A DNA stretch of 64,000 nucleotides from Lachnospiraceae bacterium oral taxon 500 (GTDB lineage Bacteria; Bacillota; Clostridia; Lachnospirales; Vallitaleaceae): the NCBI GenBank assembly GCA_002999035.1, contig CP027241.1:1863001-1927000 (forward strand). The letters run 5' to 3'. The notes under the pieces are model-generated. The model was not told the DNA's origin. It did not search any database and saw only the letters and a program-made list of their open reading frames with translations. The position numbers and the translations under genes were made by a program. Positions 49,612 through 59,615 of this stretch are shown here, in pieces; position 1 is the first letter of the stretch; every line of letters starts with the position of its first letter.

Positions 49612-51406
49612 AATCGGAGCCGGTCATCTTTAGGCGCAGGCGATAGAGGTCGTGATCCCAGGACCACTTTAGCCGGGCATCGGTGATGGCCAGGGTTTCC
49701 AGGGCGAAAAACTCGGCGCCTTCAGTCAAAACCTCACAGTTTTGGCCGATTTGCAGCCGGCCGGGAGCGGTCAGCACCGGTTTTTCATAGGTGATAAAGT
49801 TTAAGATAACATTTTCGGCATTGGTGTGATCGTGCAGATCAACCGTGCCGATTTCTTTATTTAAGACCATTTCCCGGGTATAGGAAATCGCTTCCGGCAG
49901 AGAATAGGCGGTGGCCAATTCCATTGAGATAGCGGGCGCGGCCGCATCCGGCCGGGCAAGGACATGGCTGGCCTGAAACTCTTTGCCGGCCTGCTGCTGC
50001 TGGCCGTTAATGGTCGGCAGATTATGATAATCGCTTTGCATTGTCCAGATTTCATAGCGCTCGGCAGAAAAGGTTTTTTTGGTATAAGTTTCAACGCCGA
50101 TATCGGCAAAAAGCGGCTGCCCGTCCTTATATAGGATAAAGCTGCCGGTATCGTTGTGATTATGGCTGTCGCCGTTGCCGCCGGCCTTGACGGCCAGAGC
50201 CAGGCTGCTGCTGCGGGCAATCAATAAACCGGTGCTGGGATAAAAAATATCATCGCAGGCGACGGGCCGGCTGGTATCAAACCGCATAATTTCCGAATAG
50301 TGAAACACCGTTTGCAGCAGATAATAAAGATTGATATGCGGCTCCTGACCGGCAAATAAATCCTGCGCTCCGGCCTGAAAATCCTGCGCAGCAAACAGCA
50401 TCAAATTCGGCAGCCCGGCGGCCCGGCCAAATAAGTATTCTCTGGCGCCGCAGGGGCCGGGAGCGGCTGCGCAGTCAGCAAAGTTAAAGTAATATTTGCC
50501 GCTGACATGCACATTTAAAATATAGGCGGCGATATTTTGGATTTTGCTCCAGCGGTACAAGGATTGGAAATGTCCGGCGCTGACCTGATTTAAAATGTCC
50601 AAGGCGCCGAATAAAGTCAGGCCGGCATGGCGGTAATAGCCGGCGCCTTCTTCGCAGCAGCCGTCCTCGCCGTAGTCTTTCAAAAAGAAATCGCAGCTTT
50701 GGCCGGCTTTGTGAATGCATTGCCGCCGGATGTCATCGGTAAAAGGCGCCAGGAAAACTGTTAGCAGGACATTTTGGGTACACCAGGTCGTCCAGTTGCA
50801 CATCGGTTCAGTGCCGTGCCCCATCCACCAGAAATGCCGATTCAGGTACGGGCGGATAATCCGGTGATTTAATTCCCGGATGATGCGCGCGCCGATTTGA
50901 CTGCTGATTTCTTCTAATTTAGTGTGCAGCAAATAAAAAACGCAGGCCAGCAGCGCACCGGTTTCGCAGGCAAAAAGATCCAGCACCGGCGCGGCGGTAT
51001 CGGGCAACAGGTGAGTAGTAGTATTCCTGATATAGCTGTTATGCGCTGGCAGCTGCCAGGCACTTTCTTCACAAATCGCCCAAATACCGTTAATGATGTC
51101 ATCCAGGAATCGGCCCTGATCTTCAACACATTCGGCTAAAACTAAAAAGTTTAAAGCCTGACGGCGGGCAAAATAACGGGCCTCAAAATCAGCCCGGTTG
51201 CCTCTGCGCTTGAAGCTCATAAAATCGGTGGCCCGCAGCACCGGAAAGTTATAGTTTAAATAGCTTTCCCCCATTTTTAAAATTTGATTTTTCACTTCCG
51301 GCGGCAGGGCGGCATAAGCTGTCCGGTCAACGGCAGCGGGAAAAGGAGAAAAGCGTTGCAGCTTTTCGGGTAAAGAATTGACTAATCGGGAAAAACGCAT
51401 TTCCAT
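49592..51406 (-). CDS. heparinase II/III-fold polysaccharide lyase-like protein
   Basis: 604 residues: an N-terminal alpha/alpha toroid (about 20-370) and a C-terminal beta-sandwich with the heparinase II/III motif DSHNHNDTGSFILYKDGQ (about 405-422). No signal peptide, so it probably acts on imported oligosaccharides. ATG behind AGGAGGATATCA. It is transcribed alone, opposite to the rhamnogalacturonan regulator, and overlaps the dehydrogenase 3' end. Substrate is unknown; the neighbourhood suggests uronate-containing pectic or glycosaminoglycan oligomers. Confidence 0.82.
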   Translation of the reverse strand: MEMRFSRLVNSLPEKLQRFSPFPAAVDRTAYAALPPEVKNQILKMGESYLNYNFPVLRATDFMSFKRRGNRADFEARYFARRQALNFLVLAECVEDQGRFLDDIINGIWAICEESAWQLPAHNSYIRNTTTHLLPDTAAPVLDLFACETGALLACVFYLLHTKLEEISSQIGARIIRELNHRIIRPYLNRHFWWMGHGTEPMCNWTTWCTQNVLLTVFLAPFTDDIRRQCIHKAGQSCDFFLKDYGEDGCCEEGAGYYRHAGLTLFGALDILNQVSAGHFQSLYRWSKIQNIAAYILNVHVSGKYYFNFADCAAAPGPCGAREYLFGRAAGLPNLMLFAAQDFQAGAQDLFAGQEPHINLYYLLQTVFHYSEIMRFDTSRPVACDDIFYPSTGLLIARSSSLALAVKAGGNGDSHNHNDTGSFILYKDGQPLFADIGVETYTKKTFSAERYEIWTMQSDYHNLPTINGQQQQAGKEFQASHVLARPDAAAPAISMELATAYSLPEAISYTREMVLNKEIGTVDLHDHTNAENVILNFITYEKPVLTAPGRLQIGQNCEVLTEGAEFFALETLAITDARLKWSWDHDLYRLRLKMTGSDFKMTIC

Positions 51407-51434
51407 ATTGATATCCTCCTGATGTTCTTATTTT

Positions 51435-51448
51435 AATAAACGCTTATT
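51435..51448. promoter_or_regulatory. CG-centred near-palindrome AATAAACGCTTATT
   Basis: Lies just upstream of the heparinase-fold gene; 12 of 14 positions are symmetric around the centre. It resembles LacI-family or CcpA-type operators. Confidence 0.3.
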
Positions 51449-51735
51449 TTTTTAAATCTTACAGAAACATTTTGTCGAAGGCGTTGTTTCGACCGGGATT
51501 AAGGGATAACGGATTCCAATACTGGTCAAAGAGCGGTTAAAGACCTTGCCCGGGAAATAGATTTCTACGGAAATTATGAATGTTGGCGGAACAGTAACAT
51601 TTTTGGCCGAAACAGCCGATGTTAGAATTAGGCAGTAATAAATTAAATGAAAAAGCCAATGCAAGCCAAACTCAAAGATAGGAGATGTCTAATTGGACAA
51701 GAAAAGTTTATCACAGATGGCATGGAATGTAAATC

Positions 51736-51749
51736 TAAACATATGTTTA
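51736..51749. other. perfect palindrome TAAACATATGTTTA
   Basis: 14-bp palindrome in the intergenic stretch before a broken gene, extended imperfectly on both sides by GTAAA/TTTAC. Role unknown. Confidence 0.3.
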
Positions 51750-51775
51750 CAAAATCTAAAAACAGAGGGATGAAT

Positions 51776-51993
51776 ATGACAGACAGAAATCAAAAATATA
51801 TAAATACAGCAAAGGTTGAGGAAATACCTTGGCACCGGCTGACGACATCTTATGGCAGAGCAACCTTATTTCCTCAATATTTTAAAGTGCTGGAAACGAT
51901 GCAGGATACGGATATTATTCTTTTGAGGTTTTAAAAACATATCGGGAAGAACTTGCAAAATTGAAAGATACGGAATTTGCCGATTTTGATTAA
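51776..51993 (+). pseudogene. gene remnant (two joined fragments)
   Basis: A well-started frame (ribosome site AGAGGGATGAAT) gives about 52 residues, with EEIPWHRLTTSYGRAT, and then stops near 51934. Another frame continues with YSFEVLKTYREELAKLKDTE and FADFD to a stop at 51993. This looks like an N-terminus and a C-terminus fused by deletion. I do not recognise the family. Confidence 0.4.
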
Positions 51994-52053
51994 CTGCCAT
52001 ACTTGCTTACCTGAACGCAAAAAACAACTATAAATTTTTCGCGACTTATGATA

Positions 52054-52068
52054 TACTGGTATACAGTA
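52054..52068 (+). promoter_or_regulatory. palindrome over the -10 of the AraC-type regulator
   Basis: TACTGgtataCAGTA (52054-52068) overlaps a GATATACT -10-like box (TATACT, 52052-52057), so a bound protein would block the regulator's own promoter. A GCCAAA-gggta-TTTGGC hairpin follows in the leader (about 52090-52106). Confidence 0.4.
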
Positions 52069-52135
52069 AGAGCGTGAGCACGAACCGCTGCCAAAGGGTA
52101 TTTGGCGGATATCTAAGCGAAATAAGGGGGTTGGT

Positions 52136-54325
52136 TTGAAAAGAGCATGGGGTTATCAATCGATTTTTAAATATTTTATTTTACTATCCTGTCTGCCGTT
52201 GATTATTATTTCCATCGGTGTATTTTTGGTGACCAATTATACGATTCGGGAGCGTCTTTTAGAAGAGCAGATCAGGATTGTGGAGAATCAAAACTACCGT
52301 TTCCATGAGCAGATTACGCAGCTGGAACTGGAATTTCGCTATTTTGGCTATGAACTGCAAAAAAAGGTAAGCGAAATTCAGAGTGTGGATTATGAAAACA
52401 GCCGGCGAATCAATGAAGTGGCTGGTTCGCTTTTTTATTTTACCAACAGCAATCTTTTGGTGACCAGCGCGGAAGCACTGCTGACCGGAATTGAACAAAA
52501 TGATTTTTACGCGGCGATCGGCGAGCAGGGCAGCTTTTATAAAAAAAGAGAAGGTGAATATGCCCTGTTTGACCAAGGGATCGCGGCCGGAGGCTGGCTT
52601 GAATACTCCGGCCAAATTTATTTTGTACAAAAATTGAACGTCAATTCTTATTTGCAGGTCAAACTGAACATCGCGGAATTAAAAAAACTATTGTTTTCCG
52701 AAAGCGAAAATTCCTATACCGCCTTTTTATTTGACGGCCAAAAAATTATCAGCAGCGATGACGGGGCCGACCGGTACGATAGTTTGACGGATTCGGCTGC
52801 GGCTCAGGCTTTTAATCAAAAAAACAGAGGGCGGCACGCGGTCTTAAATACCGGCCGGCATTTGTTGTCCGAATGGAAGATCCTGACGGTTTTAGATATG
52901 GAGAGTGCTTTTCGGCCACTGATTCTGTATTTTAAGATTGTATTTTTTATGATTTTGGGTTTGCTCCTGGTGATGCTGGCGATAGAAGGGCTTCTTTATA
53001 CCCGTTTTTCCGGCTATGTCAAAACAATTTTAAGAAGCATGTTCGGCAGTGATGAGTTGGGGCAGACCGGTGAACTGGAGCTGATGCAGGCCAAATGGAC
53101 ATCCATTGTGCAAGATAAATCTTCTTTGCAGGGGGAGTTATTGACTAAAAATCAAAGACTGATTTCTTCCTTATTGCAGCAATTAGTGAATGGGCGAAGC
53201 AGCCGGTATATTGATAGCATTGCCAAGGAGATTGAAAAACTGGGATTTCCTGCGGCGGAGGGTTTTCAGATTTTAAACTTGACCCTGACTGAGCAAATTG
53301 GCCGGCCGGGGACGCATGTCTTTGCCGGTGAGGGACTCCAGCCGCTGTCGGAAGCGCTTCAGCCGATTCTGGCGGAGCTTTTGCCGGAGACGGAATATTT
53401 TATTTTGGCGCAGGGCCACTATTCGGTCTTTATTCTGATTGCCGGTCAGACTAAGAAGCTTGCTCAGGAACGGCTGGCGGAGCGGATTAATACCGCACTC
53501 AACCGCTATGTGACGGTGATCAGTCATGATAAAAAAGTACAGTTAAATGAGCTGTATGAGGAAGCGGCCACACTGCTGGCGTACCGGACGTATCAAAAGC
53601 TGATTTTGGCTAACCAATTTATTGAAGTCAGCAGCTTTGACCCGGCTAAGCTGGAGTATCACCCGTCAATTGCCGACGTATATTTGAACTCTTTGCTGTC
53701 GGCTTTTGAAAGCGAAGATTTGAAAACCATTGAAGTTCAGTACTTTCGCTGGATTGAAAGCTTAGCGGAAAATTATCGTTATCAGTTTATGATTATGCAG
53801 GAAGTTCAAGTCTTTTACGAAAAATTAAAGCTGCTGCTGCGTACAAACAAGCTGAACTTGACGGAACTGGAGGATTATTATGATATTTCCCGCAGTTTGA
53901 TTGGTCAAGTCAGTATTGAGTCAATCGGCGATATGATTTGGGAGCGGCTGCTGATTCCCTGTTATTCTTTATATGCCGAGGAAAAAGGACAAAGGATTGA
54001 AAACTCGGTGCAGCTGTTGATTGAAAATATCAATCAAAATTATCAGGATCAATATTTATCGCTGGATCAGCAGGCGGACGAGCTGAATATTCCGGTGGCT
54101 AATCTGAGCCGCTGGTTTAAAAATGTGGTCGGTGTCAGCTATATTGATTATTTAACCAAAATTCGAATGGAACAGGCGGTCAAGCTCCTGATTACGACCG
54201 AGGAGCCGGTTAAACAGGTGGCGGTTCGGGTCGGCTATGAACCGACCTATTTCAGCCGGATTTTCAAAAAGCAGTACGGTGTTACGCCGGGAACATATCG
54301 GCAGGAAAACCAGTCGGCGGAGTAA
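52136..54325 (+). CDS. membrane-bound AraC-family regulator of pectin use (YesS-like)
   Basis: 729 residues: membrane helix 1 (about 12-33), extracytoplasmic sensor domain (35-255), helix 2 (about 261-283), a cytoplasmic linker, and C-terminal AraC helix-turn-helices (about 630-725, with RMEQAVKLLI and VGYEPTYFSRIFKKQYGVTP). Such one-component sensors (YesS, YtdP) detect sugars outside and activate adjacent transport operons. TTG start after AAGGGGG; no in-frame ATG is near. It precedes the rhamnogalacturonan operon and is its likely activator. Confidence 0.88.
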   Translation: MKRAWGYQSIFKYFILLSCLPLIIISIGVFLVTNYTIRERLLEEQIRIVENQNYRFHEQITQLELEFRYFGYELQKKVSEIQSVDYENSRRINEVAGSLFYFTNSNLLVTSAEALLTGIEQNDFYAAIGEQGSFYKKREGEYALFDQGIAAGGWLEYSGQIYFVQKLNVNSYLQVKLNIAELKKLLFSESENSYTAFLFDGQKIISSDDGADRYDSLTDSAAAQAFNQKNRGRHAVLNTGRHLLSEWKILTVLDMESAFRPLILYFKIVFFMILGLLLVMLAIEGLLYTRFSGYVKTILRSMFGSDELGQTGELELMQAKWTSIVQDKSSLQGELLTKNQRLISSLLQQLVNGRSSRYIDSIAKEIEKLGFPAAEGFQILNLTLTEQIGRPGTHVFAGEGLQPLSEALQPILAELLPETEYFILAQGHYSVFILIAGQTKKLAQERLAERINTALNRYVTVISHDKKVQLNELYEEAATLLAYRTYQKLILANQFIEVSSFDPAKLEYHPSIADVYLNSLLSAFESEDLKTIEVQYFRWIESLAENYRYQFMIMQEVQVFYEKLKLLLRTNKLNLTELEDYYDISRSLIGQVSIESIGDMIWERLLIPCYSLYAEEKGQRIENSVQLLIENINQNYQDQYLSLDQQADELNIPVANLSRWFKNVVGVSYIDYLTKIRMEQAVKLLITTEEPVKQVAVRVGYEPTYFSRIFKKQYGVTPGTYRQENQSAE

Positions 54326-54405
54326 ATCGCGGAGATTAGTAAGGCATTCCGCAAGCTGCCAATTAAAAAGAGTATTCGGACCAATAGGGAAAAATAAAGT
54401 TTTTC

Positions 54406-54440
54406 AATGCTCAAGGCAAGGCGCTTTGAGTATTTTTTTG
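54406..54440 (+). terminator. terminator after the AraC-type regulator
   Basis: AATGCTCAA pairs with TTGAGTATT (one G-T) followed by T7. Confidence 0.8.
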
Positions 54441-54612
54441 CAGTTTGGCAGGAAAAAAGAAATGATTTTTGGTCGGTTGAGTTCATAGGGCGCAAGACAT
54501 TATGAACAAAACAAGGCAAAAAAAATATGAAATATGACGATTGTAAGGGATTGGACTTTTTTGCAGAACAAAAAAACAGTGTATTATCAACGGTTTTTAG
54601 AAAAAATTCCAA

Positions 54613-54641
54613 TTGAATTTAATGAAATAGAGCAATAAAAT
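54613..54641 (+). promoter_or_regulatory. promoter of the rhamnogalacturonan operon
   Basis: TTGAAT (54613-54618), 17 bases, TAAAAT (54636-54641). A partly symmetric AAATTCCAATTGAATTT overlaps the -35 and could be the regulator's site. The stretch 54441-54612 is AT-rich with nothing else recognised. Confidence 0.6.
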
Positions 54642-54704
54642 AGGTGATGAAAAGGAAGCATTGAATCATACAGCAGCATATTGGATAGCGCGAAGGGAGA
54701 ACCC

Positions 54705-55376
54705 ATGAAAGAGTTAAAGGAAATTTATTTCAATTCTCTTTGTCAAAAAAATGCCATTCAGGATTGGGTGGCGGAAGGCAATATTTTAATAGAAGAAAAT
54801 GAGGCTGGGATTATTTTAGCAAACGGTGATGATGAAAGTCTGGGTGACCACGCGCACTGGACGATCTGGCTGCCGCAGAAGTTTCCGGACAATCTGCAAA
54901 TTGAATGGGAGTTTTTTCCGCTGAGAGAGCCGGGCTTATGTATGACATTTTTTTCGGCGCTCGGCCGTCGGGGGGAAAGTATTTTTGATGAGAGTTTAGC
55001 CAAGCGGACCGGTTATTATCCGCAGTACCATTCAGGCGATATTAATGCTTATCACATTTCTTATTTTCGGCATAAATATGAGTCGGAAAGGCAGTTTCGA
55101 ACCTGTAATTTAAGGAAGAGTTATGGTTTTCACTTTGCTCACCAAGGTGCCGATCCGCTGCCGCCGACAGAGGATGCCAGAGAGTTTTTCCGGATGAAGA
55201 TTGTCAAGGATGGCAATCAAATCAGTTTTTCCATTAATGACTTGGACATTTTCTGCTGGACGGATGACGGCGAGACTTTTGGTCCGGTTCTGAAGGAAGG
55301 CTATATCGGCTTCCGGCAGATGGCACCGATGAAGGCGCAGTACCGGAACCTGAAAATCTCTCAGATTTTATCATAG
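54705..55376 (+). CDS. YesU-like DUF1961 family protein
   Basis: 223 residues of the DUF1961 family, a concanavalin-like beta-sandwich found in rhamnogalacturonan loci such as yesU of Bacillus subtilis. Seen: HAHWTIWLPQKFP, PQYHSGDINAYHISYFRH and the C-terminal EGYIGFRQMAPMKAQYRNLK typical of the fold's last strands. No signal peptide. ATG at 54705 behind GAAGGGAGAACCC. First gene of the eight-gene operon. Catalytic role not established; a lyase or hydrolase is suspected. Confidence 0.82.
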   Translation: MKELKEIYFNSLCQKNAIQDWVAEGNILIEENEAGIILANGDDESLGDHAHWTIWLPQKFPDNLQIEWEFFPLREPGLCMTFFSALGRRGESIFDESLAKRTGYYPQYHSGDINAYHISYFRHKYESERQFRTCNLRKSYGFHFAHQGADPLPPTEDAREFFRMKIVKDGNQISFSINDLDIFCWTDDGETFGPVLKEGYIGFRQMAPMKAQYRNLKISQILS

Positions 55377-55438
55377 ATTCGGCTAGAAAGTGAAAGTTTA
55401 GTAATAAAACAAATGCAAAGATTATAAAGGAGAAAAAA

Positions 55439-57973
55439 ATGCTGACATGGTTAGGACTTCCCCCGGAGGGGAAAGCGGGGAAAAGCTTCGGCCTGCCGTG
55501 GAGTCAGGGCCGGCTGGAGCCAGAGGAACTGGCGGCAAAAGATTTTTATTTGAATGATGTTCCGGTACAGAGCCGGATTATGGCGTACTGGCCGGACGGG
55601 AGCGTCAAATGGACGGAACACGCGGCGGTGATAGAAGCGGATGGTACGCGGTTGGAGCTTACGGAAAAGTCAAAGGTTGAAAGTGATGAGTCGGATCTGC
55701 TGACGGAAAAGTTTAACGCCTTTTATATTCAATCGGGCCGGATGCGGGTTAAGGTTTCCAAACACAGCAATCGCCGCAATTTAATTGATTATGTTAAGAT
55801 AAATGAGCAGATCGTTGCCAAAGATTTTCAGTTGATTTTAGGTCTTGATGGCCGGCAGACCCGCTCCTGGGTTGAAAGCCTGACCGTCCGGCAAAATGGG
55901 CCGGTGAAAGCGGTGCTGCGTTTAGCCGGCAGATATGTGCCCGCCGAAAGCAGTCTGTTTGGCGGCAGCACCGGGGAAAGCGGCAATCGCTTTGTGATTT
56001 ACCTGACAGTTTATAAAGAGCTGAACCAGATTGAGGTTTCACATACTCTGGAAATCGGCCGGGTGGAAAAACTGCAAAGTGTCGGCCTAAGCTATAAGGT
56101 TGAATTAAAGGGCGAGTTGTGGAACCGCTTTATCGGCCTACCCAATCAGGAAAATGTTTATTTTGAAGCGGCTCAGTCCCTACTGTCGCGGCGCCACATG
56201 AAAAATAACACCGAATATGCCCGGCAGGTGGAAGGGAAGATCACCCAGCCGGAGGAAAATACCGATTTTCCGCAGTTATTGGCGCATGCTAAAGAAAATG
56301 CCGTTTGGGACAGCTTTAGTCTGTATCAGGCAGCGCATAATGCCTTTGAACTTACTAAGGGGACACGCAGCGGGCTAGCCCGGATTAAGATCGGCGACGG
56401 ACAGCATAGCGATGGAGTGCTTTATGTAGGTGGAGCGTCCGGTGGAACGGCAGTTAGCGTCGATAAGTTCTGGCAAAAATATCCGGCAGAGTTGGAAGTA
56501 TCGGGCCTGAGCAGGGAAGAAGCCGAGGTTCGGGTCTGGTTTTGGAGTCCCAAGGCAGAGCCGATGGATCTGCGCCATTATGACGACCGGGATCATATGC
56601 TGAGTGCTTATGAAGGGATGAAGGAAGTACGCTCTACGCCCGAGGGTATTGCCAATACATCATTGCTGCGGCTGGCTTTTTATGACCGGGCTGTCTCGCG
56701 GGAAGAGCTCTCGGCTTTTCGCCGGGACAGCTTAGATAATCCCAGAATTGTTTGCCGGCCGGAAGATTATTACACTACCGGTGTGTTTGGCCCGTTCAGT
56801 CTGCCGGATATGGAAAAGCATAAAGCCTTGGAAGATAAACTGAACTTTTTCTTTGACTTCTATCAAAGACAGGTCGAGCAGCAGGGCTGGTACGGTTACT
56901 GGAATTACGGCGATTTTATGCACACTTATGACCCGTACCGGCATACATGGCTTTATGATTTTGGCGGATATGCCTGGCAAAACACGGAGCTGGTGCCGAA
57001 TATGTGGCTGTGGCTTTATTTTCTGCGGACTGGCCGCCGGGAAGTATTTGATCTGGCCGAAGCCATGACCCGGCATACATCGGAAGTTGATATATATCAC
57101 TCCGGTGAATATGAAGGGCTGGGCTCGCGCCATAACGTCATTCATTGGGGCTGTCAGGCCAAGGAAGTTCGGATTTCGATGGCTGGTCTGCATAAATATT
57201 ACTATTACTTGAGTTGTGACGAGCGCAGCCGGGAAATATTGGAGTCCTTAGCCGAAAATGAAAAGGCGTTTGAAAGATTAGAGCCGCTGCGTGAGTTTTA
57301 TCACCGCCCCGCTGACCGAATGCCGATCCGAACCGGGCCGGACTGGACGGCACTGGTGTCAAATTGGTTCACTAACTTTGAACTGACGGGTCGGGATAAC
57401 TTTCTGCGAAACATTGAGCGGGGGATTGAGGACATTTACGCCATGGAAGATAAGCTGCTGTCGGGGCCGACGGTACTGTTTGACGCAAAGACCAAGCAGC
57501 TGGAGTACTATGGTACCGGTAATGTCGGTGAATACCATATGGTCATTTCCTTCGGCGCGCCGGAAGTGCTGATTGAGTACGCTGAGGCTAAGGGAAATGA
57601 TAAACTTCGCCAAATGATCGCTGAGTTTGGCCGGTATTACACTTACACCAATGAGGAAATGCTGGAACGGTCAAACGGCCGTTTGCATGAAAAAAGATTT
57701 GCCTGGCGGATGTTTGCGACTACCATGATGGCCTACGCAGCTAAATACTACCAAGATGAGAGCTTAGCGCAAAGAGCCTGGCACTTTCTGCTGGATCCAG
57801 AGCTATCCGGTGTGCCGAAAGATCCGGCCGCAACGCTGCGGGCAGTCAACAACTGGAAAACAGTGGAAGAAATGCCGTGGGTTACGACCAATGTGGTTTC
57901 ACAGTGGTGTCTGAACACCATTATGTGTCTGGAGCTGATCGGCGGCAGCTTACCGTCGGAACGATACTTTTAA
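55439..57973 (+). CDS. PcRGLX/YetA-like exo-rhamnogalacturonan lyase family protein
   Basis: 844 residues, the same size as YetA of the lplABCD-yetA locus. The N-terminal beta-barrel (about 1-430) has the family openings LPPEGKAGKSFGLPWSQG and WPDGSVKWTEHA; the C-terminal part (about 440-844) is an alpha-toroid with WYGYWNYGDFMHTYDP and DFGGYAWQNTE. Relatives release unsaturated disaccharides from rhamnogalacturonan ends, which GH105 then splits. No signal peptide, so it acts on imported oligomers. ATG behind AAAGGAGAAAAAA. Confidence 0.85.
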   Translation: MLTWLGLPPEGKAGKSFGLPWSQGRLEPEELAAKDFYLNDVPVQSRIMAYWPDGSVKWTEHAAVIEADGTRLELTEKSKVESDESDLLTEKFNAFYIQSGRMRVKVSKHSNRRNLIDYVKINEQIVAKDFQLILGLDGRQTRSWVESLTVRQNGPVKAVLRLAGRYVPAESSLFGGSTGESGNRFVIYLTVYKELNQIEVSHTLEIGRVEKLQSVGLSYKVELKGELWNRFIGLPNQENVYFEAAQSLLSRRHMKNNTEYARQVEGKITQPEENTDFPQLLAHAKENAVWDSFSLYQAAHNAFELTKGTRSGLARIKIGDGQHSDGVLYVGGASGGTAVSVDKFWQKYPAELEVSGLSREEAEVRVWFWSPKAEPMDLRHYDDRDHMLSAYEGMKEVRSTPEGIANTSLLRLAFYDRAVSREELSAFRRDSLDNPRIVCRPEDYYTTGVFGPFSLPDMEKHKALEDKLNFFFDFYQRQVEQQGWYGYWNYGDFMHTYDPYRHTWLYDFGGYAWQNTELVPNMWLWLYFLRTGRREVFDLAEAMTRHTSEVDIYHSGEYEGLGSRHNVIHWGCQAKEVRISMAGLHKYYYYLSCDERSREILESLAENEKAFERLEPLREFYHRPADRMPIRTGPDWTALVSNWFTNFELTGRDNFLRNIERGIEDIYAMEDKLLSGPTVLFDAKTKQLEYYGTGNVGEYHMVISFGAPEVLIEYAEAKGNDKLRQMIAEFGRYYTYTNEEMLERSNGRLHEKRFAWRMFATTMMAYAAKYYQDESLAQRAWHFLLDPELSGVPKDPAATLRAVNNWKTVEEMPWVTTNVVSQWCLNTIMCLELIGGSLPSERYF

Positions 57974-58007
57974 ATCCAATAAACATGACAAATAAAAGGA
58001 GAATAAT

Positions 58008-59612
58008 ATGAAGAAAAAGAGCTTTTTGAAAACAGGTATGATACTGGCCATGTGTGTAGCACTTTTGGCAACCGGCTGCGGACAGACTGCGCAGCAGCCG
58101 GGCAACGATCAGACCACGGCGCAGGACAATAAAGACACGGGTAAAACCGAAACACCGGTCAAAGAGTTGATTCCGGAAATTAAGATTATGTCGCCGTTCT
58201 TAGAGCCGACTGCGCCGGAAGAGGGCAACCTGATCGATGCTAAGCTGGAAGAAATGACCGGCAAGAAAGTAACAGTTTCCTGGGTACCGAACAGCAACTA
58301 TGAAGACCGGATGAATATTGTTTTGGCTTCCGGCGACCTGCCGCATATCATGGTCGTTACCCAAAAATCCGGCGGCTTTGTAACTTCGGCAAATGCCGGT
58401 GCATTCTGGGATTTAACCGATTACTTGGCAGATTATCCGAATCTGGCAAAGGCTGACGCGGCAACCACCCAGAACGCCAGCTTAAACGGCAAGGTCTTTG
58501 GCATTTATCGTAAGCGTGACCTGATCCGCTCCTGCGTTGTACTGCGTAAGGACTGGCTGACTAAGCTGGGACTGGAAGAACCGAAGACGGCAGAAGACCT
58601 GTATAATATTGCTAAGGCCTTTACCGAGAAGGATCCGGACGGCAACGGCAAGAACGATACGACCGGTATCATTATTCCGCAGTGGCCGGCATCCATCAAT
58701 ACCAACAGTCCGCTGGACGTGATCGTTAACTGGTACGGTGCGGCTAATGCCTGGGGCAAGGACAAGGACGGCAATTTAGCACCCAGCTTTATGCAGGAAG
58801 AATATATGCAGGGCTTGGAGTTTATCAAGAAGATGTACGATGAAAAATTGATCAATGCCGACTTTGCCACCCTTTCTTCCAATAACTGGAACGATGAATT
58901 CTTAAACGGTCACGGCGGCATCATCATTGATACCTATTCCCGGGGCTTGCAGCTTCAGAAAAAATTAAAAGAAGCCTACCCGGATACTTTCGGTGATATG
59001 ATCACCATGACCGGAAATCTGGCCAGTGAAAACGGCAGCTTTGCTTTGCCGACAGCCGGCTATGCGGGATTTTTGGTTATCCCCAAAACCAGCGTTAAAA
59101 CTGAGGAAGAATTAAGAGAAGTATTGAGTTTTATTGACAAAACCAACGAAAAAGATGTTCAAGTCGTGATGAACAATGGTTTGGAAGGTGTTAACTTTGA
59201 AGTCAGCGAGGGCTTTTCGCAAAGCATCAACTCGGATTCGGCCGAAACGAAAGCTTTGATCAGCCTGGTTAGATGCTATGCTCAGATTGGTACCAATGTC
59301 GGCGGAAATCAATATTATGTAGATAAGCCGGCGACTGATGTGGAAAAGGCAAATTATGAAAAGCAAAAGCAGCAGATGGCAACGGACTCCGGAAAAGCGG
59401 TGCATAATCCGGCAGCATCTTTCATCTCGGAAACCTACACCAAGAACGGTGTCCAACTGGACAATATTATTCAGGACGCAAGAATTCAGTTTATTGCCGG
59501 TCAGATTGACAAAGCCGGTTTTGAGCAGGCAGTTGAGTTATGGAAGACTTCCGGCGGCAATAAGGTGATTGAAGAAATGAATACCCTTTATAAAGCAACA
59601 GGAGAGAAATAA
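58008..59612 (+). CDS. lipoprotein sugar-binding protein, LipO/YtcQ type
   Basis: 534 residues: signal MILAMCVALLATGC with lipobox ATGC (Cys about 24), a Gln/Thr/Asp linker (25-55), and a two-lobe binding domain. The motif DPDGNGKNDTTGI (about 203-215) resembles the calcium-binding loop common in this family. ATG behind AAAGGAGAATAAT. It delivers rhamnogalacturonan oligosaccharides (inferred) to the two permeases directly downstream. Confidence 0.9.
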   Translation: MKKKSFLKTGMILAMCVALLATGCGQTAQQPGNDQTTAQDNKDTGKTETPVKELIPEIKIMSPFLEPTAPEEGNLIDAKLEEMTGKKVTVSWVPNSNYEDRMNIVLASGDLPHIMVVTQKSGGFVTSANAGAFWDLTDYLADYPNLAKADAATTQNASLNGKVFGIYRKRDLIRSCVVLRKDWLTKLGLEEPKTAEDLYNIAKAFTEKDPDGNGKNDTTGIIIPQWPASINTNSPLDVIVNWYGAANAWGKDKDGNLAPSFMQEEYMQGLEFIKKMYDEKLINADFATLSSNNWNDEFLNGHGGIIIDTYSRGLQLQKKLKEAYPDTFGDMITMTGNLASENGSFALPTAGYAGFLVIPKTSVKTEEELREVLSFIDKTNEKDVQVVMNNGLEGVNFEVSEGFSQSINSDSAETKALISLVRCYAQIGTNVGGNQYYVDKPATDVEKANYEKQKQQMATDSGKAVHNPAASFISETYTKNGVQLDNIIQDARIQFIAGQIDKAGFEQAVELWKTSGGNKVIEEMNTLYKATGEK

Positions 59613-59615
59613 ACT

